Counted from the first letter of the stretch, positions 41,451 to 52,232 are shown. The stretch is 64,000 nt of DNA from Thiomonas sp. (GCA_027311065.1 DAICZP010000117.1:45923-109922), one strand, 5' to 3'. The notes: a model not told the origin generated them from the sequence alone. Numbers and translations: made by a program.

Positions 41451-41471
41451 TGCGACAAAAAAATTGTCGCA
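41451..41471. promoter_or_regulatory. Candidate enhancer (UAS) for the AcoR-like regulator, site A
   Basis: Perfect inverted repeat TGCGACAA-AAAAA-TTGTCGCA between the divergent genes. Confidence 0.55.
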
Positions 41472-41503
41472 TTGCGCGACAGTCGACATCTGCCGCGCAT
41501 GGT

Positions 41504-41521
41504 GCGACACTGCGCTGTCTC
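41504..41521. promoter_or_regulatory. Candidate enhancer (UAS), site B
   Basis: GCGACA-ctgcgc-TGTCTC, one mismatch from the site A half-sites. Confidence 0.45.
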
Positions 41522-41578
41522 GATCCGAGACCATCGATTGGCTGCAGGATTTCCACCGCGAAGCCAACGGGAGACATC

Positions 41579-43591
41579 ATGGCTTCTTTGAAACAACCGG
41601 AACTCGGCAGCTCCCCGGAGCAGCTCCAGCGTGCGCGCGCGCTTTTCTTCGATCAGGGGGCCGATCCGAGCACGCTCGTACCCGAGCCGATTGCGCGCAG
41701 CTGGCGCCGGTGCCTTTCGGTACCGATGCGCAGTACGGTGTCGGCGGAGCCATTGGAGCATCACGCCTTGTTTTCGCGCCGCGATGCCCAGGGCCGTCTG
41801 CGCCACCACGCATTGCCCGAACTGGAGGCATTGGCGGAGGCCCTGGTGCCATCCAAGGTCATTGTCCTGCTCGCCGACCCCGAAGGCATGATTCTCGATG
41901 CTGCCGGATCGGATGCCTTCATGACCAAAGCGCAGCGCGTTGCGCTGATGCCCGGTGTCGACTGGTCGGAAGGACAACGCGGAACCAACGCCATCGGCAC
42001 CGCACTGACGGACGGCGTGCCGGTCAGCGTCGTCGGGCCGCAGCATTACATGGAACAAAACGCCGCCTTGGGGTGCACCGCAACACCCCTGCTGGCACCG
42101 GACGGCACGGTGATGGGGGTGCTCGACGTGTCGGGCGATCCGCGCTGCATCCAGGCACAGACCGTCGGGCTGGTGCGCATGGCCGGCCAGATGATTGAAC
42201 ATCGTCTCGCGCTCGACTTGCACATTGCCGGGACCGAAGTGCTGCGCTTCGCGAACGACCCTGCGTTGATCGGCTCCCATCGCGAAGCCCTGCTCTGGAT
42301 CCGCAACGGCATTCTGGTGGGGGCCAACCGCGCGGCGATGCGCATTCTCGGCATGAATCTCGAGCAGCTGCGCGACCGCTACGTCGACGATCTGTTCTGC
42401 GCACTCCCGGCACGACAGCTTGAACACGCGTCACTCGCGTTGCAGCCACACCTGATCCAGCCCGGCCGATTCGCGACATGGACCGCGACCTGGGTTGAGA
42501 CGCCTACGCACGTCAAACATCGGATCGCGTCAGTCGCGCCCGTGGACGACGTCCCGGCCAAGCACACCGAAGCTGCGACAACAGCAGACGTCGTCGGGCC
42601 TGACGCGCCCCGCGTACGGCGCGGACCAGACGGCATCGCCATCGTCGGCGACGCCGAGCGCGAGCGCCAGCTTACGCGCGCGGTGCGGATCATCGATGCG
42701 AATATCCCCGTGCTCATTACCGGTGAATCGGGCGTGGGCAAGGAAGTCTTTGCACGTCAACTCCATCGCGCCAGCACGCGGCGCGATGGTCCGTTCGTCG
42801 CCATCAATTGCGCGGCCGTACCCGAGGGGCTGATCGAGACCGAGCTGTTCGGCTACGAGGAAGGCGCCTTCACCGGCGCCAGGCGTCGCGGCCAGGCTGG
42901 ACTGGTCCGTGAAGCGCAAGGCGGCATTCTTTTCCTCGACGAAATCGGTGACATGCCGCTGATGCTGCAGGCGCGCCTGCTGCGTGTGCTGCAGGACCAC
43001 GAAGTCAAGCCGCTAGGGGGCGGCCGAGCCCAGTCGGTGGACTTTGCGCTGGTATGTGCCACACATCGGTGCCTCCCGGACATGGCCGCCAGCGGCGCCT
43101 TCCGCGCCGATCTCTACTACCGGCTTCAGCATTTCACCGTCAAGCTTCCCGCGCTTCGCGAGCTGGATGACCGGCGTGCACGCATCGATGAGCTCCTGCG
43201 TGCCATGCTGCTGCAGCAGGGTCTGGGGCTGAGTCCGTCCGCGCGTCAGGTCATGCTTTCCTACCCCTGGCCTGGAAACTGGCGTCAGCTTGCGGCGGTC
43301 TGCCAGACGCTTGTCGCCCTCGTCGAACCGCAGGGTTGCATCGAGCTCAGCGACCTTCCCGAGGACATTCGCCGTAGCTGGCGTCCACAAGATGCAGCGC
43401 CGCGGCCCCAGCACGCCCGTGACACCGCACCCGATCTGCGCAGCATGACCGACGCCGCGATTGAAGCAGCGCTGCGCGCGTGCGACGGGAATGTCAGCCA
43501 TGCGGCGCGGCTGCTGGGCGTGCACCGGAGCACCCTTTATCGCCACCAAATCCCGCTGGACAAACGCCGCGACGACGCCAGCCGCGGTTGA
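41579..43591 (+). CDS. Sigma-54-dependent Fis-family activator, AcoR-like
   Basis: GAF region; GESGVGKEVFARQLH; GYEEGAFTGARRRGQAGLV; C-terminal Fis HTH NVSHAARLLGVHRSTLYRH. Confidence 0.95.
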   Translation: MASLKQPELGSSPEQLQRARALFFDQGADPSTLVPEPIARSWRRCLSVPMRSTVSAEPLEHHALFSRRDAQGRLRHHALPELEALAEALVPSKVIVLLADPEGMILDAAGSDAFMTKAQRVALMPGVDWSEGQRGTNAIGTALTDGVPVSVVGPQHYMEQNAALGCTATPLLAPDGTVMGVLDVSGDPRCIQAQTVGLVRMAGQMIEHRLALDLHIAGTEVLRFANDPALIGSHREALLWIRNGILVGANRAAMRILGMNLEQLRDRYVDDLFCALPARQLEHASLALQPHLIQPGRFATWTATWVETPTHVKHRIASVAPVDDVPAKHTEAATTADVVGPDAPRVRRGPDGIAIVGDAERERQLTRAVRIIDANIPVLITGESGVGKEVFARQLHRASTRRDGPFVAINCAAVPEGLIETELFGYEEGAFTGARRRGQAGLVREAQGGILFLDEIGDMPLMLQARLLRVLQDHEVKPLGGGRAQSVDFALVCATHRCLPDMAASGAFRADLYYRLQHFTVKLPALRELDDRRARIDELLRAMLLQQGLGLSPSARQVMLSYPWPGNWRQLAAVCQTLVALVEPQGCIELSDLPEDIRRSWRPQDAAPRPQHARDTAPDLRSMTDAAIEAALRACDGNVSHAARLLGVHRSTLYRHQIPLDKRRDDASRG

Positions 43592-43615
43592 TGGCGGCCG
43601 GCTTTGACATCGCTG

Positions 43616-45784
43616 TTACCGACGTTTCCAGATACTGACTTCCGAGATGGTGTGCTGATGCTTGCGCCGGGTCTCGCGTATGACGAACGGCACGTCGCGC
43701 GGCGTGCCGACGAGGTCGAAATGCGGTGACAGCATCGCCTTCAGTCCGTCGAGGGTGGTGACGTTCTCGCCGTCGCGCTTGAAACCGCCGATCCACTCCT
43801 CGCGCTTCGTATGGTCCTCGAGCCATGTGTAGGGTGAAGCCAGCAGCAGCAGCCCACCCGGGTTCAAGCGGGCGTGAACGTCCCGCAGGAAAAGCGCCGG
43901 ACTGTAGAGTCGGTCGATCAGATTGGCGGCGAGAATGAGGTCGTAGCCGCTGAGCGCGCTTTTGAGATTGCACGCGTCGCCCTGCAGGAACGCAACGCGT
44001 GATGCGGTGTGCGCGAGGCCGAATTGCTCCAATGTTCGCTCGTGGTACGACACCAGATCGCCCTCGTCCACCACCGCATAGCGCACCCGCCCCTGCTCGG
44101 CCATCTGCGTGCCGACACCGACGAAGCGCGCGGAAAAATCCACACCCGTGACGTGTTCGAACCGACGCGCCAATTCGAACGTCGCACGTCCGGTTGCGCA
44201 CCCGAGATCAAGGGCGCGACGCGCCGGTGCGTCACCCAGGGCTTCGAGCGCGAGGCGCGCCAGCGCTGCCGGGAAGTTCGGCACACCAAAACACGGGTCA
44301 CCATAGTGGAACTCGCAATAATCGGCCACCAGGCGATCGGTCTCGTAATGCGAATCGGGTGGCTGCACCGCGGGGGCCCCCACGACGTAACGGAATCCGG
44401 CATGCTGGAAAAAATGGCGGCGGAACGCGTAGCGCGACCATGGCAGCGCCTCGTTGCCACACGAAATCCACGACCCGCCCTTGATGACGGCATGGAGCCC
44501 GTCAAACGTCGGCGTCGTGAAATCATCGTAGATCGGGTGAACCTTGAATCCAGGGAAAGGATAGGTTGGCGTGTCGGTCCACTGCCAGACATTGCCCACC
44601 ACGTCGTACAGCGGTCCGTGCGCGAAACGATTCACCGGACACGACGACGCCCAGTGTTGAAGCTCCAGGTTGGCCTGCAGCGGAGGCGACTGCGGCAGGT
44701 CGGGCACTCCGGCGTACACACGCATGGCCTGCCACTCGTCCTCGGTGGGGAGGCGGACCGGCTGTCCCGTCTCGCGCGCCATCCAGGCGCAAAACGCCCA
44801 CGCCTCGTGGAAGTTCGTCTCCACCGGCCAGTCCCAGCGCATCGGCACCTCCTCGGCGAGCAGGCGCAGGCGCCACCCGCCGTCTTCCGGCACCCAGAAC
44901 GTCGGGTGGCGCACCCGCGCGAAACGCTTCCAGGCACGGCCCTCGTCGCTCCACAGTGCATCGTCGTCGTAGCCGCCGGCATCGACGAACGCGAGGAACT
45001 CGGCGTTGCTGACCAGGCAGCGCGCAGCCTTGAACGCGGTTACCTCGGCTCGGTGGTCGCCGAACTCGTTGTCCCAGCCATACACCAGTGGATCAGCACG
45101 CTCCCGACCCAGGCGCAGTGCGCATGCGGGAATGTCGACCAGACCGTTTGCAGGTGCCGCGCCGCTGTGCTCACATGGGCGCCACGCCGCGTTCGGACGC
45201 ACGTAGCGCAGCTGATGCTGGCGGATCAGTACCGATGAGGTCTCCAGGTGAATGCGCTCGTGCTCGATCCCCATCAGGATGACCCACCAAGGACTGTCCC
45301 AGCCCACGGCAACCGGCTCCGGAAGTCGCTCGATCACCCCGTCCACCAACGCGCGCACCCGCTCGCGGTAGGTGCGCACCTCGGCGACCGTCGGCCAGGC
45401 GTAATGGGCCTCGTCGAGGTCGTCCCAGCTCATTTCGTCGACACCGACGGCGCACAGCGACTCCAGCCGCGGATCCAGGCGCGCATCGACCATGCCGGCG
45501 AGAACCAACTTGTTGACAAAAAACGTCGCCGTATGCCCGAAATAAAAAATCAAGGGATGACGCAAGCTGATCGGTTTGACGAAATAGGCTTCTTCGTCGG
45601 CCAATACGTCGAATAATCGTGTGTAGAGCGCGAACGTCGCGTGAAAGGACGCACGAATCGCGCGACGGAGCAAAACCGGATCCTGGTTCGTCAACAGCGT
45701 GGAGCCGAGATCGCCAATGTGACCGGGGTGGCGCGAATGCTCTGGAGGGGCTTGCCTATCTTCAAGAATCTGCATCTGTTCCAT
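43616..45784 (-). CDS. ovoA: OvoA: 5-histidylcysteine sulfoxide synthase with C-terminal methyltransferase
   Basis: DinB-like HPLIFYFGHTATFFVNKL, GIEHERIHLETSSVLIRQ, FGE-sulfatase-like fold, then Rossmann methyltransferase RRALDLGCATGRATFELA. Confidence 0.92.
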   Translation of the reverse strand: MEQMQILEDRQAPPEHSRHPGHIGDLGSTLLTNQDPVLLRRAIRASFHATFALYTRLFDVLADEEAYFVKPISLRHPLIFYFGHTATFFVNKLVLAGMVDARLDPRLESLCAVGVDEMSWDDLDEAHYAWPTVAEVRTYRERVRALVDGVIERLPEPVAVGWDSPWWVILMGIEHERIHLETSSVLIRQHQLRYVRPNAAWRPCEHSGAAPANGLVDIPACALRLGRERADPLVYGWDNEFGDHRAEVTAFKAARCLVSNAEFLAFVDAGGYDDDALWSDEGRAWKRFARVRHPTFWVPEDGGWRLRLLAEEVPMRWDWPVETNFHEAWAFCAWMARETGQPVRLPTEDEWQAMRVYAGVPDLPQSPPLQANLELQHWASSCPVNRFAHGPLYDVVGNVWQWTDTPTYPFPGFKVHPIYDDFTTPTFDGLHAVIKGGSWISCGNEALPWSRYAFRRHFFQHAGFRYVVGAPAVQPPDSHYETDRLVADYCEFHYGDPCFGVPNFPAALARLALEALGDAPARRALDLGCATGRATFELARRFEHVTGVDFSARFVGVGTQMAEQGRVRYAVVDEGDLVSYHERTLEQFGLAHTASRVAFLQGDACNLKSALSGYDLILAANLIDRLYSPALFLRDVHARLNPGGLLLLASPYTWLEDHTKREEWIGGFKRDGENVTTLDGLKAMLSPHFDLVGTPRDVPFVIRETRRKHQHTISEVSIWKRR

Positions 45785-45894
45785 TGTTGTTTTCTCGCAC
45801 AAGCATTGGTGAACGGTCTAAAGCTCTGGATCATTATCGATTTTCGGGCGAGAGTCTGCAGTCAGCGAATGCTTTTTTTCATGCCCACAGTGCC

Positions 45895-46758
45895 ATGACG
45901 ACCTTTGCCACGCCAGCCGAGACATCCTCGAGCTGGCCCTCACACCTCGATCTGCACGCGATGCGCCGGGGCGCACGCACCACGACACTCGCGCGCCACC
46001 ATGGCGCCTTGCGCGTGCTTGCCCCTTTGTACCCTGAAGACGATGCCATTTGCCACCATGTCCTCGTGCACCCCCCCGGTGGCCTGGTGGCCGGCGACAC
46101 CATCGACATCAGCCTGCGCATCGACGAAGGCGCGCATGCGCTCGTGACCACCCCGGGGGCGACGCGCTTTTATCGCAGCGAGGGGGCAACGGCTGCGCAG
46201 TCCGTCAAGGCCGTGCTTGGCGACGGTGCGCGTCTGGAGTGGTTACCGCTGGAAGCCATCGCTTTCGCCGGTTGCATCGCCAGCAATCGCGCGGAGTTTT
46301 TTCTGGCACCGAACGCCGAAGTGATGGGCTGGGACCTGCTCGCGCTGGGGCTGCCCGCGGCCGGCCGCGCATTTGACGCGGGAAGCATCATGCAACACCT
46401 TGAAATTCCCGGGGTCTGGCTGGAGCACGGATACGTGGGTGGCACCGATGCCACATTGCTCGACGCCCCAGGCGGCCTCGCGGGCCATCGCGCGCTCGGC
46501 ACGATGTGGTTTGCCGCAGGCAGGGCGCTGGAATCCGCACGCGCCCAAGCAATGCTCGACGCCGCCCGCGAAACCCTCGGCGGCGAGCCCGGTACCGCGC
46601 AGATCGGCGTCACGCTGGCGCACCCGCAGGTCATGGTCGTACGCGCGCTCGATGCGCGCATCGAACCGATCCAGGATGCCTTCCGCCGGGTCTGGCACGC
46701 ATGGCGCCCCCTGGCTTGGGGGCTGAAGCCATGCGAACCGCGCGTTTGGCGCACCTGA
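45895..46758 (+). CDS. ureD: Urease accessory protein UreD
   Basis: HHVLVHPPGGLVAGDTIDISLRIDEGAHALVTTPGATRFYRS; GWDLLALGLPAAGRAFDAG. Confidence 0.95.
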   Translation: MTTFATPAETSSSWPSHLDLHAMRRGARTTTLARHHGALRVLAPLYPEDDAICHHVLVHPPGGLVAGDTIDISLRIDEGAHALVTTPGATRFYRSEGATAAQSVKAVLGDGARLEWLPLEAIAFAGCIASNRAEFFLAPNAEVMGWDLLALGLPAAGRAFDAGSIMQHLEIPGVWLEHGYVGGTDATLLDAPGGLAGHRALGTMWFAAGRALESARAQAMLDAARETLGGEPGTAQIGVTLAHPQVMVVRALDARIEPIQDAFRRVWHAWRPLAWGLKPCEPRVWRT

Positions 46759-46777
46759 ACCCCGTCCAGAGCCCTGG

Positions 46778-47470
46778 TCAGACAGCGATCAGGTCACGCA
46801 CACCATGGGCGTCCATCTCTTCGCCGCGTCCGGCACTGATGACCTCGCCGCGCGCCATGACGGTATAGCGGTCGGCCAGGGCGCGAGCAAAGTCGTAGTA
46901 CTGCTCGACCAGGAGTATGGCCATGTCGCCGCGGGCGGCCAGGGTGCGGATCACGCGTTCGATGTCCTTGATGATCGACGGTTGGATACCCTCGGTCGGC
47001 TCGTCAAGCACCAGCAATCTCGGTTTCATCGCCAAAGCGCGGGCAATCGCCAGCTGCTGCTGCTGGCCGCCCGAGAGATCGCCGCCGCGACGGTGCATCA
47101 TTTGCGACAGCACCGGGAACAAGCTGAACAACTCAGGGGGAATCGGTGCCCGGGCCGGCCCGGCGGCCATTCCCATGCGGAGATTCTCCTCAACCGTCAG
47201 GCGCGCGAAGATCTCACGCCCCTGCGGGACATAGCCGATGCCAAGACGCGCGCGCTCCTCCGGGCGCAGCCGATCGATGCGCTGGCCGCCAAGACGGATT
47301 TCCCCCTCACGGATCGGAACCAACCCCATCAGCGCCCTGAGGAGTGTGGTCTTACCGACGCCATTGCGACCCAACAAGGTATGAACCTCCCCCGCCGCAA
47401 CGCGCAAGCCGACGCCGCGAAGAATGTGGCTGCCGCCATAGTATTGGTGAATGGTGTCGATCTCGAGCAT
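46778..47470 (-). CDS. urtE: Urea ABC transporter ATP-binding protein UrtE
   Basis: MLEIDTIHQYYGGSHILRGVGL...DEPTEGIQPSIIKDIERVI. Confidence 0.95.
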   Translation of the reverse strand: MLEIDTIHQYYGGSHILRGVGLRVAAGEVHTLLGRNGVGKTTLLRALMGLVPIREGEIRLGGQRIDRLRPEERARLGIGYVPQGREIFARLTVEENLRMGMAAGPARAPIPPELFSLFPVLSQMMHRRGGDLSGGQQQQLAIARALAMKPRLLVLDEPTEGIQPSIIKDIERVIRTLAARGDMAILLVEQYYDFARALADRYTVMARGEVISAGRGEEMDAHGVRDLIAV

Positions 47471-47475
47471 CGCTG

Positions 47476-48303
47476 TCAGCGTCCCAGGTAAACCTCGATC
47501 ACGCGCGGATCCGCCTGCACCTGCTGAAGGCTTCCCTCGGCCAGCACGCATCCCTCGTGCAACACCGTCACCCGGTCAGCGATGCGCCGCACGAACTCCA
47601 TGTCATGCTCGACGACCACGAGCGTGTGCCGCCCCGCCAGCGACTTGAACAACTCGGCTGTCCGCTCGGTTTCCGCGTCTGTCATGCCTGCCACTGGTTC
47701 ATCGAGCAGCAACAGCGTGGGCTCGAGCATCAACAACATGCCGATCTCGAGCCATTGCTTCTGGCCATGCGAAAGATCGCCGGCGCGACGCGTCAGATGT
47801 TGCTGCAACTCGACCATCTCCAGGACTTCCTCCAGACGCGCACGCTGCGATGCATCCAGCCGGAACCGCAGGCTGCGACGCGCGCGCTTGTCGACCTTGA
47901 GCGCAAGTTCAAGGTTATCCTGCACGCTGAATTCCTCGAACACCGTCGGCTTCTGGAATTTTCTCCCGATCCCTGCTGCCACCACCTGATGCTCACGCAG
48001 CCGCAGCAGGTCGATGGTCTGTCCGAACCACGCGCTTCCACTGTCCGGGCGGGTCTTGCCGGTGATGACATCCATCATCGTGGTCTTGCCGGCACCGTTG
48101 GGGCCGATGATGCAGCGCAACTCGCCAATATCCACCGAGAGGGTGAGCTTGTTGAGCGCGCGAAAGCCATCGAAGCTGACACTGATGTCGTCGAGATACA
48201 AGGCGACGCCATGACTTCCGTCCAGGCCCTTGCCCCGCATATGGCCCCAGCCGGCTTCACCGCCATCGACGAAGACGACGTTGCGCCAATCGATGTCAGA
48301 CAT
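47476..48303 (-). CDS. urtD: Urea ABC transporter ATP-binding protein UrtD
   Basis: LYLDDISVSFDGFRALNKLTLSVDIGELRCIIGPNGAGKTTMMDVITGKTRPDSGSAWFGQTIDL. Confidence 0.95.
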   Translation of the reverse strand: MSDIDWRNVVFVDGGEAGWGHMRGKGLDGSHGVALYLDDISVSFDGFRALNKLTLSVDIGELRCIIGPNGAGKTTMMDVITGKTRPDSGSAWFGQTIDLLRLREHQVVAAGIGRKFQKPTVFEEFSVQDNLELALKVDKRARRSLRFRLDASQRARLEEVLEMVELQQHLTRRAGDLSHGQKQWLEIGMLLMLEPTLLLLDEPVAGMTDAETERTAELFKSLAGRHTLVVVEHDMEFVRRIADRVTVLHEGCVLAEGSLQQVQADPRVIEVYLGR

Positions 48304-49402
48304 CACGCTTCCTCCACGCGCCAAGCAAACCCACGACCCCGCGCGGCGCCCATAATGTGACCGCAATGAACAGGGCACCCAGCAGGTACAGCCACGCCTG
48401 CGGAAGCGCAACCGTGAGCCAGCTTTTCGCACCATTCACCAGGACGGCGCCGATGATGGGCCCGATCAGGGTGCCACGCCCACCGATGGCGGTCCAGATG
48501 GCAATTTCGATCGAATTCGCAGTCGACATTTCGCTCGGGTTGATGATGCCGACCTGCGGCGCATACAGCGCACCCGCGAGCCCGCACATCATGGCCGAGA
48601 CCGTCCATGCCCCCAACTTGAACCACAAGGGGTTATATCCGCAGAACATCACCCGGCTTTCTGCATCGCGGATTGCACCCAGCACGCGCCCGAAACGACT
48701 TTGCACCAGCCAGCGGGCGAACAGGAAGCACGCAGCAAGTGCCACCGCGCTGGCGACGAACAACGACACCGTCATGGCGTTGGTTCCGACGGGAAAGCCC
48801 AACAGCCACTTGTAGCCGGTCAACCCGTTATTGCCCCCGAACCCGGTTTCGTTGCGAAAGAACAAAAGCATGGCTGCGTAAGTCATCGCCTGCGTGATGA
48901 TGGAGAAATACACCCCCTTGATGCGAGACCGGAACGCGAAAAACCCGAACACGAAAGCAAGCAGGCCCGGTACGGCGAGCGCCAGAAACAGGGCATAGGC
49001 GAAATGCCCGGTTCCTGCCCAGTACCAGGGAAAACGGGTCCACTGCATGTACTGCATGAAATCAGGCAAGGTGCCACCCGCCGCGGTCGCGGCGCGATCG
49101 AGGTACATGCCCATGGCGTAACCGCCAAGCGCAAAGAACAGTCCGTGCCCGAGCGAGAGGATGCCCGCATAGCCCCAGACCAGATCCATGGCCAGGGCAA
49201 CGATCGCGTAACAGAGAATCTTGCCGGTCAAGCCGATCCAGTAGGCCGACACGTGCAGACCGCTCGCACGCGGCACCACCAGTGCCGCAAGCGGCACCAG
49301 CACGCACGCCACCAGCAGACACACCGCCAACGTCCACCAGCCCCAGCGTGGAAGCAATGGTGGCGGGGCCTGCAATTGCACGTTCGGTGAAGCTTTCATC
49401 AT
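48296..49402 (-). CDS. urtC: Urea ABC transporter permease UrtC
   Basis: ALAMDLVWGYAGILSLGHGLFFALGGYAMGMYL; NNGLTGYKWLLGFPV; EIAIWTAIGGRGTLIGPIIGA. Confidence 0.95.
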   Translation of the reverse strand: MMKASPNVQLQAPPPLLPRWGWWTLAVCLLVACVLVPLAALVVPRASGLHVSAYWIGLTGKILCYAIVALAMDLVWGYAGILSLGHGLFFALGGYAMGMYLDRAATAAGGTLPDFMQYMQWTRFPWYWAGTGHFAYALFLALAVPGLLAFVFGFFAFRSRIKGVYFSIITQAMTYAAMLLFFRNETGFGGNNGLTGYKWLLGFPVGTNAMTVSLFVASAVALAACFLFARWLVQSRFGRVLGAIRDAESRVMFCGYNPLWFKLGAWTVSAMMCGLAGALYAPQVGIINPSEMSTANSIEIAIWTAIGGRGTLIGPIIGAVLVNGAKSWLTVALPQAWLYLLGALFIAVTLWAPRGVVGLLGAWRKRDV

Positions 49403-50988
49403 CCCTCCGCGTTGCGCCCCTTGAGGGCAAACAGGCCTTGCGGGCGCTTCTGGATGAACAGCACGATCGCCACCAGCACCGCGATTTTCGCGAGCACAGC
49501 ACCGGCCACGCCTTCAAGCAGGGTATTCACGACACCCAGCCCCAGGGCCGCCAGGGTCGTTCCGGCAAGTTGGCCGACACCCCCAAGCACGACGACCATG
49601 AAGCAATCGACGATATACCCTCCACCCATGTCGGGGGCGACATTGCCAACCTGGCTGAGCGCGCAGCCGGCAAGTCCAGCAATACCGGTTCCAAGGCCGA
49701 ACGCCAACATGTCGACCCGCGGCGTGCGCACGCCCACGCAGGCCGCCATCGTCCGATTCTGGGTGACGGCGCGGACGAACAGCCCCAGACGCGTGCGTGC
49801 CAGCAATAACCACATCGCCACCAGCACGACGAGCGTGAATCCAATGATCACAATACGGTTGTACGGGAGCGTGACATTGCTCATCAGTTGCAACCCACCC
49901 GACATCCACGGCGGGTTGTCCACTTGGACGTTCTGCGGCCCGAATACGCTGCGCACGGCCTGGATCAGAACCAGACTGATACCCCAAGTCGCTAGCAGCG
50001 TTTCGAGCGGACGCCCGTACAGACGTCTGATCACCAGGCGCTCGACCACCATTCCCACGCTGGCCGAGACCAGAAACGCCACTGGTAGCGCGACGGGCAG
50101 CGCCCACGCCACCGCATTGGGGGCGTGACGCTGGAACAAGCCCTGCACGACGTACGTGGCATAGGCGCCGAGCATGATGAATTCGCCCTGCGCCATATTG
50201 ATCACGCCCATCAAGCCGTACGTCACTGCCAGTCCGAGCGCCGCCAACAACAAGATACTGCCGAGGCTGATCCCGGAGAACACCGTGGCAGCGCGCGCGC
50301 CCCATGCTGCGCGGGTGTCGATCTCCGAGATGCTTTTTGCGATCCGGGCACGCACGGCAGGGTCGGTCTCCGCGGCCAGCCGCTGCGCAAGCAGCGCGCG
50401 CAGGCCAGGGTCGGCCGTCGTGCCGAGCTCGCGCGCCGCCGCGATGCGTTGCGCAGGATCCTGCGCCATCAGCGCTCCCACCGCATGGAGCCGCAGCAGG
50501 CGCGCGCGAATGTCAGGATCATGCTCGGTGCGCAAGGCCCGCGCCAGCAACGCGGGGGGGACGGCACCCGGGTTTTGCTCCAACCGCTGCACGGCGCGCA
50601 ATCTCGCTCCGCGATCGGCGGCAAACAGATCCAGCGCCGCCCGTGCGGCCTGCAAGGCGCGCCGCATGTAATTGTTGCTCACGACCCCCTGCGCTGCGCC
50701 ACCGGGGGTGACCGGGGCGCCCGACGCCGCATCCACCCACCCATTGCCGTGCTGCACCTCCACGCGATCGCCGTCCACCTGCACCGCATCACCGAGCAAG
50801 GCACCCAGGAACGGTGCCAGTCGGCCACCCGGATCGGGCTGTTGCATCGCTTGCTGCACGGCGGCGATGCGCGCATCGCTGGAGCCGCTGACCATCGCCA
50901 GCGCCTCGGCCTGGGTGAGCGCATGCGCCGACGGCGCCAGCGCCACCGACGCCGCCAACCCCAAAGCGATCAGGACGGCGCGCATCAT
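49399..50988 (-). CDS. urtB: Urea ABC transporter permease UrtB with N-terminal extracytoplasmic extension
   Basis: Signal peptide MMRAVLIALGLAASVALAPSAHA; GVINMAQGEFIMLGAYATYVVQ; ADPGLRALLAQRL repeats typical of UrtB N-terminal region. Confidence 0.95.
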   Translation of the reverse strand: MMRAVLIALGLAASVALAPSAHALTQAEALAMVSGSSDARIAAVQQAMQQPDPGGRLAPFLGALLGDAVQVDGDRVEVQHGNGWVDAASGAPVTPGGAAQGVVSNNYMRRALQAARAALDLFAADRGARLRAVQRLEQNPGAVPPALLARALRTEHDPDIRARLLRLHAVGALMAQDPAQRIAAARELGTTADPGLRALLAQRLAAETDPAVRARIAKSISEIDTRAAWGARAATVFSGISLGSILLLAALGLAVTYGLMGVINMAQGEFIMLGAYATYVVQGLFQRHAPNAVAWALPVALPVAFLVSASVGMVVERLVIRRLYGRPLETLLATWGISLVLIQAVRSVFGPQNVQVDNPPWMSGGLQLMSNVTLPYNRIVIIGFTLVVLVAMWLLLARTRLGLFVRAVTQNRTMAACVGVRTPRVDMLAFGLGTGIAGLAGCALSQVGNVAPDMGGGYIVDCFMVVVLGGVGQLAGTTLAALGLGVVNTLLEGVAGAVLAKIAVLVAIVLFIQKRPQGLFALKGRNAEG

Positions 50989-50990
50989 GG

Positions 50991-52232
50991 TCAGGCGTTC
51001 TTGGGCTTGGGGATGTAGCGGCTCCACGATTCGCCCGGCACAAGTCCGGCCGACTTCCACACCACGTCGAACTGACCGTCCCCGCGCAACTGACCAATGT
51101 AGACCGGCTTGCTCAAATACTGATTTTCGAGCATTTCCACCACATGCCCGCTTGGGGCCGAGAACTTTTGCCCGATCAGGGCCTTGCGCACGGCGTCGAC
51201 CTTGACCGACTTGGCTTTCTCGACCGCTTGCTTCCACATGTGTATGCCGATGTAAGACGCTTCCATCGGGTCGTCGGTGACTGGATAGTCCTTCAAACCC
51301 TTGGCCTTCACATAGTCCTTCCACGACTTGATGAATGTCGCGTTTTGCGGGCTCTTGAGCGATTCGAAGTAGTTCCAGGCCGTGAGCTGGCCGATCAGGG
51401 GCTTGGCGTCCATGCCCGCGATTTCCTGTTCGGCGACCGAAAAGCCAATCACCGGGATATCGGTGGCCTTGATCCCCTGATTACCAAGCTCCTTGTAGAA
51501 CGGGACGTTGGAGTCGCCATTGACGGTGGAGATCACACAGGTCGGCCCGCCAGTGGCGAACTTCTTGATGTCAGCGACGATGTTCTGGTAGTTGCTGAAA
51601 CCAAACGGGGTGTAAACCTCGGCGATATCCGAATCCTTCACACCCTTCGAGTGGAGGAAGCCGCGCAGGATGGCATTGGTGGTACGTGGATAGACATAGT
51701 CGGTGCCAAGCAGGAAAAAGCGCTTCGCACCGCCGCCGTCCTTGCTCATCAGGTACTCGGTCGCCGGAATCGCTTGTTGGTTCGGCGCCGCGCCGGTGTA
51801 CACCACATGCGGGTTCTGTTCCTGCCCTTCGAACTGCACCGGGTAGAACAACAGGCCACCGAGTTCGTCGAGCACCGGAAGCACCGACTTGCGCGACACC
51901 GAAGTCCAGCAACCAAAAATGGCTGCGACTTTTTCCTGCGAAATCAGCTGTCGCGCCTTTTCGGCGAACAGCGGCCAGTTCGAAGCCGGATCCACCACGA
52001 CCGGTTCGATCATGTGTCCGTCGACGCCGCCGGCGGCGTTGATCTGGGCGATGGTCATCAGATCCACGTCCTTCAGCGCGGTCTCGGAAATGGCCATCGT
52101 GCCCGACAGCGAATGCAGGATACCGACCTTGATCGGTGCCTTCTTGGCGGCGATCGCCGGGAAGGGAAGTGAGCTGGCGGCCGCGGCGGCGACGCCGGAG
52201 CCGAGCGTTTTCAATGCTTGACGACGATCCAT
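50991..52232 (-). CDS. urtA: Urea ABC transporter substrate-binding protein UrtA
   Basis: [65 protein letters not shown]. Confidence 0.96.
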   Translation of the reverse strand: MDRRQALKTLGSGVAAAAASSLPFPAIAAKKAPIKVGILHSLSGTMAISETALKDVDLMTIAQINAAGGVDGHMIEPVVVDPASNWPLFAEKARQLISQEKVAAIFGCWTSVSRKSVLPVLDELGGLLFYPVQFEGQEQNPHVVYTGAAPNQQAIPATEYLMSKDGGGAKRFFLLGTDYVYPRTTNAILRGFLHSKGVKDSDIAEVYTPFGFSNYQNIVADIKKFATGGPTCVISTVNGDSNVPFYKELGNQGIKATDIPVIGFSVAEQEIAGMDAKPLIGQLTAWNYFESLKSPQNATFIKSWKDYVKAKGLKDYPVTDDPMEASYIGIHMWKQAVEKAKSVKVDAVRKALIGQKFSAPSGHVVEMLENQYLSKPVYIGQLRGDGQFDVVWKSAGLVPGESWSRYIPKPKNA

